Shown here one piece after another: positions 27,014-36,118 of a DNA stretch of 64,000 bases (positions are counted from its first letter, which is position 1; every line of letters begins with the position of its first letter). The translations under genes were made by a program, and so were the position numbers. This stretch comes from JADGHX01 sp963837755 (GTDB lineage Bacteria > Pseudomonadota > Gammaproteobacteria > Steroidobacterales > Steroidobacteraceae), in assembly GCA_963837755.1 (NCBI GenBank), contig CAWIOP010000003.1:62001-126000 (forward strand), written 5' to 3'. Below the pieces are notes generated by a model that worked only from the letters and a program-made list of their open reading frames with translations, was not told where the DNA came from and made no database searches.

Positions 27014-28205
27014 ATGAGTCGCAGAATTTGGCCGGTCTCGCGCGCAATCGCGACGGTGAGCGCCGCATGCGCTCTCGTGCTGTGCGCGCAGATGGCCACC
27101 GCGGGCCCGGTCGAGCGCAACAGGCCAAGCGCATGCACGACCGCATCGCCGGCGTGCCGCCTACCGAGGCGGTGCTGAGCCAGATGGAAGCGCTGATCCC
27201 GACGGCGACCCGGTCGCGGCGGCGCTGCATCGCCACCGAAGCATCCGGCCTTCTACAACGTCACCCTCAAGAACCTCGTCACGCCGTGGACCAACCGCGA
27301 CCAGACGGTGTTCGCGCCGCTGAACGACTACACCGCCACCGTCATCGGCATGGTGCGCGACGACGTGGCGTTCAACACCGCGCTGTCGGCGGACATTCTC
27401 TATACGGTGAACGCCGGCGGCCTGCCGGCCGTCTCCGCGACCAGCAACGATCACTACGCGCAGCGCCGAGACCAACGGCGTCAACCTGAAGACGGCGCTG
27501 AAGCGGACGACGCAGTCGCCGACCTACGGCATTCCGGCCGCCGGCGACCGCGGGCCTCATCACCACGCGCGCCGCGTCGCGAAGCGTTCTTCATCGACGG
27601 CACCAACCGCGCGATGTTCCGCTTCACCATGATCAACCACATGTGCCGGGACATGGAGCAGGTGCTCGACACCACGCTGCCGCCGGATCGCATCCGCCAG
27701 GACGTGGCCCGCTCGCCGGGCGGCGACAGCCGCATCTTCCTGAACAACTGCATCGGCTGTCACAGCGGCATGGACCCGATGGCGCAGGCCTTCGCGTACT
27801 ACGACTTCGACGACGACCGCCGAGCCAGCGCCTCGTCTACACCGCCGGGCACGGTGCAACCCGAAGTACTTCATCAACCCCACAACTTCACGCCGGGCTT
27901 CGTCACCCCGGACGACAACTGGGAGAACCGCTGGCGCCACGGCCAGAACTCGCTGCTCGGCTGGAGCGGCGCGCTGCCGGGCAACGGCGCCGGCGCGAAG
28001 TCGATGGGCGAGGAGCTCGCGAACAGCCACGCGTTCGCGCAGTGCCAGGTCGAGAAGGTGTTCAAGGCGGTGTGCTTCCGCGCGCCGCAGGCAACGATGC
28101 CGACCGCGCCAAGGTCGCGCACGATCACGTAACGACTTCAAGGCCAACGGCTACCGGCTGAAACAGGTCTTCGCCGAGACCGCCGCCTACTGCATGGGCG
28201 ATTGA
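27014..28205 (+). CDS. secreted c-type haem protein, several frameshifts
   Basis: About 395 residues. The ATG at 27014 gives a good Sec signal (S-R-R-I-W-P-V then a hydrophobic core to A-T-A-G). Later segments: H-P-A-F-Y-N-V-T-L-K-N-L-V-T-P-W-T-N, Y-T-A-T-V-I-G-M-V-R-D-D, R-F-T-M-I-N-H-M-C-R-D-M-E-Q, and a single c-type haem motif C-I-G-C-H (27749-27763) followed by S-G-M-D-P-M-A-Q-A-F-A-Y-Y. The C-terminus is K-Q-V-F-A-E-T-A-A-Y-C-M-G-D. The layout resembles DUF1585/1588/1592-type planctomycete cytochrome proteins but is shorter. Around eight shifts. It stands 10 bases before the LamG gene, with which it forms an operon. Confidence 0.75.
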
Positions 28206-28215
28206 GGGAGCGCTC

Positions 28216-30757
28216 ATGAACAGGGAGACAACAGTGAACTCGCTCATTGGCACCACCGTTCGCGCCGCTGCGCACGCACTCAAGCTGGGCTCCGCGCTCG
28301 CGCTTGCCGCGGTCCTCGCCGCCTGCTCGGGCGGCGGCGCGGCGACGACCGAAAACCCCGTAACCTCGGCACCGCGGTCGCGGACTACACGGGCCCGGCT
28401 GCGCCGAACGCCGACGTGCAGGCGTTCAAGCATCAATCTGTGGGAGAACATCAAGGCGAACAACCGCTGCGGCGGCTGCCACAACGCCGACGGCCAGACG
28501 CCGATGTTCGCCCGCAACGACGACGTGAACCTCGCCTACCAGGCGGCGAATACCGTCGTGAACCTCGCCCAGCCCGACCAGTCGCGCATGGTCATCAAGG
28601 TTGCGCGGCGGCCACAACTGCTGGCTCGCTGTCGGCTTCCGCGTGCGGTGACACGCTGACCGTGTGGATTCGCAACTGGGCCGGCGCCACCGCCACAGGC
28701 GGCCGCCAGATCGAGCTGCAGGCGCCGACCATTAAGGATGTCGGCGCCAGCAAGACGTTCCCGGCCACCTCGGCGCAGTTCCAGGCCAGTCTTCTGTGGA
28801 ACGACCCCGCAAACTCGCCCGGCCTGCTGCGCAAGTACTGCGCGCGCTGCCACGCGCCGACGGCGGCGATCCCGGCAGCAGCCGTTCTTCGCCAGCAACG
28901 ATCCGGACGAGGCGTATGCCGCGGTGCGGTCGAAGATCAATCTCGACGACCCGGCCCAGTCGCGCCTGGTCCTGCGGCTGCGCAATGAGTTCCACAACTG
29001 CTGGAGCGATTGCGCGACGAACTCCAACACCATGCAAGCAGCGGTGAAGTCTTTCACCGACAGCATCGATTTGCAGCAGGTCGACCCGTCGCTCGTGACG
29101 TCCAAAGCGCTCACGCTGTATGACGGCACGGTCGCCGCCGGCGGCAACCGCTTCGACACGAACGTGATCGCCAAGTACGAGTTCAAGACGGGCACGGGCA
29201 ATATCGCGTACGACACCAGCGGCGTCGAGCCGGCGCTGAATCTCACGCTCTCGTCCGCACGACATGTGGGTGGGCGGCTGGGGCATCAACGTGAAGATGG
29301 GCGGCAAGGCCCAGGGCTCCACCACCGCCAGCAAGAAGCTTGCCGACCATGATCAAGTCGACGCGGCGAGTTCACGCATCGAGGCGTGGATGGCTCCGGC
29401 GAACGTCGCGCAGGAAGACGCGTACGTCGTGAGCTACTCGGCTGGCACGATGGCCCGCAACGTCACGCTGGCCCAGCGTGCCTATCAGTACGAAGCGCTG
29501 ACGCGCACGAACGAGACGGGCGCTAACGGCAAGCCCGCGCTGCTCACGGCCGCGGCAGATCGCGACGCGCAGGCTGCCCTGCAGCACGTGGTGCTCACTT
29601 ACGACCCGGTGAAGGCCGCCGCATCTACGTGAACGGCAACTACACCGGTGACGTCGACCCGAGCGGCGGTGGCGGCTCGCTCTCGGACTGGGACGACACG
29701 CTTCGCGCTGGTGCTCGGTAACGAGACGTCATCCAACCGCCAGTGGCAGGGCGTGATGCGCCTGGTGGCCATCCACAACCGCGCACTTACGACGGAGCAG
29801 ATCCAGCAGAACTTCGCTGCCGGCGTCGGCGAGAAGTACTTCATGCTCTTCAACGTGAGCCACCTGGTTGACGTGCCGAAGGCTTACCTCATGTTCGAGG
29901 CGAGCCAGTACGACAGCTACTCGTATCTGTTCACCAAGCCCACGTTCATCAGCCTCGATCCGAATGCGAGCGTCGGCACCATCGACGTGGCCGGCATCCG
30001 CATCGGCGTGAACGGCGCGGAGGCGCGAGTGGGCCAGTCCTACGTGCCGCTCAGCACGTCGATCGGTGGCGCCAATTACACGGCGGGCACGGGCCAGCTG
30101 CTCTCGAGCACGGGAGCGGTCATCGGTTTGGAGAAGGGCCCCGTGTCGGACGAGTTCTTCCTGACGTTCGAGAAGATCGGCACGCATACGCATGCGGTCT
30201 CGGAGCCGGTCGTGTCGGCCCCCGCGGTCGTGGATAACGATCCGACGCTCGCGCCCGAGTACGGCCTGCGCACGTTCGATGAGATCAATGCGACGTTCGC
30301 CAGGCTGACGGGGGTCTCGATCACCTCCCCGACCGTGGTGTCGACCTTCGCGAACGTGAAGCAGCAGCTGCCGGGCGTGGAGTCCATCGACTCGTTCCTC
30401 GCATCCCACCAGACCGGCATCGCGCAGCTCGCCATCGCGTACTGCAGTGCCATGGTGGACAGCGACGCGCTACGTAATCAGTTCTTCGGCCCGAGCGTGA
30501 ACCCCAACCAGAACGTTTCGTTCTTCGGCGGGGCGAACCAGGCCAACCGCGACGTGGTGATCAGTGCGATCGGCACGAACATCGTGGGCGATCTGGGCAC
30601 GCAGCCGGACCAGACCGTGGTCTACGACGCGATCAACAAGCTGCTGCAGACGATCGCCAGCGATGCGGACACGGCAGCCCGTTCGAATGGCGCCGGCATT
30701 GCCATGAAGGCGGCCTGCGCCGCCGCTCTGGGCAGCGCCGCGGCGACCGTGCAGTAA
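28216..30757 (+). CDS. haem-binding lipoprotein with LamG (concanavalin-like) domain, 5' half frameshifted
   Basis: About 845 residues. A lipoprotein signal (lipobox L-A-A-C, Cys36) precedes a cytochrome-like part with two c-type haem motifs, C-G-G-C-H (28468-28482) and C-A-R-C-H (28839-28853). A LamG-type jelly roll (about 29150-29860) follows: Y-E-F-K-T-G-T-G, I-E-A-W-M-A-P-A, Y-V-N-G-N-Y-T-G-D, L-V-L-G-N-E, and I-H-N-R-A-L-T-T-E-Q-I. The last 300 residues are in one clean frame and have several Cys and helical segments. About ten shifts lie between 28.36 and 29.70 kb. It probably sits on the outer membrane; the lectin fold could dock polysaccharide while the haems pass electrons (inference). 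Confidence 0.78.
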
Positions 30758-30778
30758 GGGTTCGAGGAGTCTCAAGTC

Positions 30779-32431
30779 ATGCTCATCCGCAAAAAGCTTC
30801 CGCGCGCTCACGGCCTCGATGAACCGATGCTGCATACGGACCACCGGCGGCCGGTGTCCCGGCGCGAGTTCGTCGCCTCGGGCCTGATCACGGGGCCCGC
30901 GGTGGTCGCGGCGACTGGTGTGCTCGGCATGCTCGCCCGGTCCCGCAGGGCCAACGCTGACATGTCGACGCAGATGCAGGATCTGCGCTCGCCGTGCGGC
31001 ATCGTCCCTGGCGCCGGCAAGATTCCGTTCATCTGCTTCGACCTCGCCGGAGGTGCCAACCTCAACGGCTCGGAGATCCTGATCGGCGGCAAGGGCGGCC
31101 AGCTCGATTTCCTCTCCACCGCGGGCTACGGCAAGCTCGGCCTGCCGGGCAACATGGTGCCCAATGCGCCGAATGCGGCGAGCCCGACCGCCAATTTCAT
31201 CAGCAACGCGTTCGGCGCCGCCTGGCATTCCGACGGCGCGATCCTGCGCGGCATGCTCGAGCGCACCACGCCGATGACCCAGGCGCTGACCAACGGCTGC
31301 GCGATCGCGGCCCGTTCCGAGAACGATACGGGCAACAATCCGCACAACCCCATGTACGGCATTCTCAGGGCCGGCGCGGGTGGTGAGCTGCTGAACCTGA
31401 TCGGCTCGCAGGCCACCGACTCCGGCGGCAACTCGATGTCGCCGGTCGCCATGATCGACCTCGCCAACCGGCCGACCAAGGTCGACCGTGCCAGCGACGT
31501 CACCGGCCTCGTCGATACCGGCGAGCTCGGCACGATGTTGCCGAAAGCGGGGGCGAACGCCGTGCTGGAGGCGATGGTGGAGCTCTCGGGCGGCCTGAGC
31601 CCCACGGGCGTGGGCGCCGGCAGCAAGCTGGGCAACCTCGCCTTCGGTACAGGCGCGCGCGACATCGCTATTCAGGAAGCGACGCGCTGCGCCTATGTGA
31701 AGTCCGCGGACCTTGCCGATCGCTTCTCGGATCAGTCGGCGCTCGATCCCAACGCCGACCCGTTCATCGTCGACGCCACGGCGACGCGCGGCTCGGCCAT
31801 CTTCGGCCAGGCCGAATACCAGGCCGACGGCGAATTCAGGAAGACCGCGGCCGTCATGAAGATGGTGATCAGCGGCTACGCGGCCGCAGGCACCATCACG
31901 ATGGGGGGCTATGACTATCACGACGGCACACGCGCAAGCGGTGAGCTGCGCAACCTGCGCGCTGGCCGCTGCATCGGCGCCTGCCTCGAATATGCGCGAC
32001 TGAAAAATGTGCCGCTGATGATCTACGTGTTCAGTGACGGCTCGCTGAACGCCACGAACATGGTGGACAACACCGCCAACGGCCGCGGCAAGTTCGGCTG
32101 GCAGGGCGACAATCAGTCGGTGTCGGCCTCGTTCTTCCTGGTCTTCAATCCCGGTGGCCGGCCGCAGCCGATGACCGCCGACTCTTCCGGCGGCACGGGC
32201 AAGCAGATCGGCTATTACCGGGCCGATGGCTCGATCGAGACGTCGTCGCACCCGGGTGCGAATGCCGTGAACCTGCTCGTCGAGACGGTGGTGCTCAACT
32301 ACATGGCCCTGCACGGCGAGGCGGGCCAGTTCAACGCGTCCGGCAAGTTCCCGAACCAGGGGCTGGGCGGCAGCGCCCTTCGCGACAGCCTCGTCGCATT
32401 CGCGCCGATCGTGAACGGCACGATCGTGTGA
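30779..32431 (+). CDS. Tat-exported DUF1501-like protein
   Basis: 550 residues in one clean frame, with GAGGAG about ten bases upstream. A twin-arginine motif S-R-R-E-F-V (27-32) is followed by a hydrophobic stretch to about residue 52. The mature part begins C-G-I-V-P-G-A-G-K-I-P-F-I-C-F-D-L-A-G-G-A-N, near the metal-site-like start of DUF1501 (alkaline-phosphatase-like fold), and has G-A-A-W-H-S-D-G-A-I-L-R-G, D-Y-H-D-G-T-R and V-F-S-D-G-S. DUF1501 proteins are typically encoded beside planctomycete-type cytochrome proteins, as here. Tat export suggests a cofactor or metal is inserted in the cytoplasm. No activity is established. Confidence 0.75.
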   Translation: MLIRKKLPRAHGLDEPMLHTDHRRPVSRREFVASGLITGPAVVAATGVLGMLARSRRANADMSTQMQDLRSPCGIVPGAGKIPFICFDLAGGANLNGSEILIGGKGGQLDFLSTAGYGKLGLPGNMVPNAPNAASPTANFISNAFGAAWHSDGAILRGMLERTTPMTQALTNGCAIAARSENDTGNNPHNPMYGILRAGAGGELLNLIGSQATDSGGNSMSPVAMIDLANRPTKVDRASDVTGLVDTGELGTMLPKAGANAVLEAMVELSGGLSPTGVGAGSKLGNLAFGTGARDIAIQEATRCAYVKSADLADRFSDQSALDPNADPFIVDATATRGSAIFGQAEYQADGEFRKTAAVMKMVISGYAAAGTITMGGYDYHDGTRASGELRNLRAGRCIGACLEYARLKNVPLMIYVFSDGSLNATNMVDNTANGRGKFGWQGDNQSVSASFFLVFNPGGRPQPMTADSSGGTGKQIGYYRADGSIETSSHPGANAVNLLVETVVLNYMALHGEAGQFNASGKFPNQGLGGSALRDSLVAFAPIVNGTIV

Positions 32432-32478
32432 GCCGTCCTGCGAGCGGCGCGCGCGTCCAGGACTCTGCGACTTTCATT

Positions 32479-32510
32479 CACCGCGGGCTCGCGCATGCGA
32501 GCCCGCGGTG
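32479..32510 (+). terminator. perfect hairpin after the DUF1501-like gene
   Basis: CACCGCGGGCTCGC and its exact complement GCGAGCCCGCGGTG flank a GCAT loop, 48 bases past the stop. A T-rich run is missing, so it may be a terminator or an mRNA-stabilising hairpin that divides the operon before the TlpA-like gene. Confidence 0.55.
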
Positions 32511-32683
32511 AGACGTTCGCGCCTGTACGTCTCACTGCGCGCGCGCGTGTCGCGATTTCACGACGCTCCGCTCAAATCTTTGAATCGATGCATGAAGTTG
32601 CGGTCGCGTTCGTTGACATTGTTAAGTTCGCTATGCGAGGGTTGCTCGCGCCAACGGTCGCAAGCTTTGGCGAAGGATTTCCC

Positions 32684-33266
32684 TTGGGCGATATATGGGG
32701 CGGGCAACAGCTGCAGCGCTCGGTCGTGTCTCGCTTGAGCGGGTTGCGGGCGTGCACGGCGCGTCTCTTTTTTGTCTCCGCGCTTTGCGCGGGGGGCCTC
32801 GTGGCATCCGCATCGGCGATGGCCGCGGCGCCTTACCCGCTCATCGGGCGCGAGGCGCCAGACTTTGCGTTGCATGCGCTCGTCGGCAACAACGTGCGTC
32901 TCTCGGAAGCATCGGGCGATGTCGTGGTGGTCAGCTTCTGGGGCAGCCGCTGCGGCCCCTGCCGCACGCAGCTCGATGCGCTCGATCGCAGCCTGTCAGA
33001 CCTACCAGTCGGTGGGGCTGCGCGTGTTCGGCGTGAGCGTCGATGACGACCAGGCGCGCGCGCTCGAGTATGCGAAAGGCCAGTCGGTGTCGTTTCCCCT
33101 GTTGCTCGATCCGTCGAAGCGGGTGAGCCGCGTGTATCAGGTCGACAATCTGCCGATGACGGTGCTCATCGATCGTGGCGGCGTCGTGCGCCACGTGCAC
33201 CGCGACTACAGCGGCAAGGATGAAGCGCTGTACCTGCAAGAGCTGCGTGCGCTGCTGAACGAATGA
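32684..33266 (+). CDS. TlpA-like periplasmic thioredoxin, one frameshift
   Basis: About 193 residues. TTG at 32684 is chosen because GAAGGA lies six bases upstream and the reading frame then gives a long signal peptide ending A-M-A-A-A. The fold reads A-P-D-F-A-L-H-A-L, V-V-V-S-F-W-G-S-R-C-G-P-C-R (active-site CGPC), then after a one-base shift near 32998 Y-Q-S-V-G-L-R-V-F-G-V-S-V-D-D-D, L-P-M-T-V-L-I-D and L-R-A-L-L-N-E. It probably keeps cysteines of cytochromes or cluster proteins reduced. It is the second thioredoxin in the cluster, one on each strand. Confidence 0.83.
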
Positions 33267-33278
33267 TCGGAAGAACCT

Positions 33279-33981
33279 ATGCCCTGTGATTCGCCGCTCT
33301 CACGTCGACTGCGAGGCCATGCTCTCGCGATCGCACTGCATTACAGCCGGGCTCTTCGCGAGTGCGCACAGCGCGCTGGCGCAAGAGCCACAAGCCGCGC
33401 CGCCGGCCGAGGTAGCCGCGCCTGCCGACGCAGCCGCACCGGGCGATGCCAGCGCAAGCGCTGCCGATGCGGTGCCTGGCGGCGGAGGCCCCGCCACGCC
33501 GGAGCTCGCCGGCGCCGAGCCGCCGGCCGACACGCGCGGCCTCGACGAGGAGATCCAGAACCTCAAGAAGGACGTGGTCGACCTCAACAAGGACCTGTTC
33601 GTGCTGGAGGAAGAGCTGCTCTTCCCCGCCAACACGCAGGTGGCCGTGTTCGTCTCCATGGACGTCGGGCGAATTCTTCGCCATCGACAATCGGTCACTT
33701 TGAAAATCGACCAGAAGGAAGTGGCCAACTATCTCTACACGCCGCGCGAAGCCGAAGCGCTTCTCAAGGGCGGCGTGCATCGCCTGTACCTGGGCAACCT
33801 GAAGGTGGGCGAGCACGAGCTCGTGGCATTCTTCACGGGCAAGGGACCGAACGATCGCGACTACAAGCGCGGTGCCACGCTGAAGTTCGAGAAGGGCATC
33901 GGCGCCAAGTACCTGGAGCTGAAGATCAACGACCGGCAGAGGAAGCAGCAGCCGGAGTTCGAGATCAAGGACTGGGAATAG
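33279..33981 (+). CDS. periplasmic Ala/Pro-rich coiled-coil protein, frameshifted
   Basis: About 232 residues. ATG 33279 has GGAAG six bases upstream; after removal of one base near 33342 the start yields a signal peptide ending S-A-L-A. The mature N-terminus is Ala/Pro-rich, then a short coiled coil (L-D-E-E-I-Q-N-L-K-K-D-V-V-D-L-N-K-D-L). A beta-rich domain follows with F-V-S-M-D-V-G, L-K-I-D-Q-K-E-V, Y-L-G-N-L-K-V-G-E-H-E-L-V-A-F-F-T-G and Y-L-E-L-K-I-N-D. Two more shifts near 33672-33700 distort the V-G-E-F-F-A-I-D stretch. Function unknown; conserved position before the TPR genes suggests an envelope connector. Confidence 0.65.
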
Positions 33982-33996
33982 ACCCGCGCTGAACCG

Positions 33997-36118
33997 ATGC
34001 GCCGCCTTCGCCTCATCTCACCGCTCGCCGTTGCGCCGGCCGCTGCGCTGGCCGCCGCGCTCGTAGCCGCTGTTGCCGGCGCGCTGCTCGCCGCCCAGCC
34101 GGCGCACGCTGCGGGCAAGAACCAGGACACGCTGCCCGAGACGAAAGTGCAGGACCTGCACTACGGCGACGTGCTGTTCTATTTCTACCAGGAGGATGAC
34201 TTCGAGGCGATTACGCGGCTCAACGCGTATGAGCAGTGGGGTCTTCTTTCCCATCACCACGACGAGTCGCAGCTGCTGCTCGGCGGCCTCTATCTTTCGC
34301 TCGGCCTGCACAACGAAGCCGGCGCGCGCTTCGAGCAGCTGCTGACGCCGCAGACGCCGGCAGGCGTGCGCAACCGCGCGTGGTTCTATCTTGCGAAAGT
34401 CTGGTACGCGCGCGGCTATCTCGACCGCGCGGAGCAGGCCATTCGCCAGGTGCAGGGCCGGCTGCCGGTGTCGCTGGAGGCGGAGAAGCAGCATCTGTTC
34501 GCGAACATCCTGCTGCGGCAAGGCCACTTCCAGGAGGCCGCGGGCCTGCTGCGCAGCTGGAAAGGCCCGGCGGACTGGACGGCGTATGCGCAGTTCAACC
34601 TCGGCGTCGCCTTCGTGCGCGACGGCAAGCTCGCCGAAGCCGCCCCGTTCCTCACCCAGGTGGGAACGATGCAGACGCGGCGCTCCGAGCTGCTGGCGCT
34701 GAAAGATCGCGCCAATCTCGCGCTGGGGTTCGCGTACCTGCAGGCGAACGAGCCGCAGCCGGCGCTCGCGGCGCTCGAGCGCGTGCGCTTGAAGGGCCCC
34801 TATTCGAACAAGGCGCTGCTGGGCACCGGCTGGGCACGTGCCGCGCTCGGGCAATACCAGGAAGCGCTCGTCCCGTGGATCGAGCTGCAGGGGCGCGACA
34901 TGCTCGACGCCGCCGTGCAGGAGTCCTATCTGGCCGTGCCGTACGCGTTCGGCAAGCTCGATGCGGCCGCGCAGTCGGCGGAATACTACGAGCAGGCGGT
35001 CGCGTCGTTCGATGCCGAAGGCGTGAAACTGGACGAGGCCATCGGCCGTATCCAGAGCGGCAACATGCTCGACACACTGCTCGGCTCCGACAAAGACTCG
35101 CACTACGGCTGGTTCTGGCAGTTGCGCAACGTGCCGGACGCCCCCGAATCACGCTATCTCTACACCGTGCTTGCGGGCCACGACTTCCAGGAAGGCCTGA
35201 AGAACTATCGGGACCTTTCCTACCTCGGCAAGACGCTCGATCGCTGGGCCGACAGCATGGAAGCGTTCGAGAACATGATCGACACGCGCGAGCGCGCGTA
35301 TGCCGGGCGCCTGCCGAAGACGGATGCGCTTCTGGCCGAAGGCATCGCAGACAAGTACCAGCGCGCGCGTAACGAGCTGGATGGCCGCCTGAGCACCATC
35401 GAAGCCGCTGGCGACGTTGCCGCGCTCGGCTCGCCGGAAGAGCGCGACCAGTGGGCGCGCATCCAGCACCTGGAAGCCGCGCTCGCGGATTTGCCGAACG
35501 ACGAAGAGAACGCGGCCCTGCGCGAGCGCTTGCGCCTGCTGAAAGGCGTGCTGTATTTCCGGCTGAACGATTCGTTCAAGGCGCGCATGTGGCAGTGAGC
35601 GCCGTACGATCAAGGATCTCGACCTGGCGCTGCACGAAGCGCAGACCCGCTGGATTCGCGTGGAGCGTGCGCGCAAGAGCGTGCCCACCAACACCGGCGA
35701 GTTCGATGCGCGCATCGCCGCGCTTCAGCAGCGCATCGATGCCATCCAGCTGCGGCTGGTGGACGCTGCTCAGAAGCAGAACGACTTCCTTGCGCAGCTG
35801 GCCGTGCGTGAGCTGCAGGGGCAGAAGGATCGCCTCGCCACCTATCAGATCCAGGCCCGCTTCGCGCTCGCCAGCATGTACGACCGCGCGGCGAATGCCG
35901 ACCTCGTCAACAAGGACACGAAGCCGAAGCAGAAACTCGAGTCGGGCGAGGAAGTGCCGGCCGGGGAATCGCCGCCGGACCAGGCGCAGCCCGCTGAAGG
36001 CGCCGCGGGCGAAGCGCCGCCGCCGGCCGATGCTCCGCGGGGCGAGCAGGCTTCGCCGGATCGGCTCCCCGCGAATGAAAGCGCGCCGCCTCCTGCCAGC
36101 GAGGAGCCCAAGCCATGA
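33997..36118 (+). CDS. large periplasmic TPR protein, one frameshift
   Basis: About 706 residues. A Sec signal ends A-H-A-A, then D-L-H-Y-G-D-V-L-F-Y-F-Y-Q-E-D-D-F-E-A-I-T-R-L opens a superhelix of TPR-like repeats (L-G-G-L-Y-L-S-L-G-L-H-N-E-A; Y-L-A-K-V-W-Y-A-R-G-Y; F-N-L-G-V-A-F-V-R-D-G-K). An extended helical and coiled-coil C-terminal part ends in a Pro/Glu-rich tail. The frame stops at 35598 but resumes in the next frame after removal of one base, giving E-R-R-T-I-K-D-L-D-L-A-L-H-E-A. The stop overlaps the next start in ATGA. It resembles the large TPR components of ExbBD-linked envelope machines, such as those of myxobacterial gliding systems. Confidence 0.78.
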
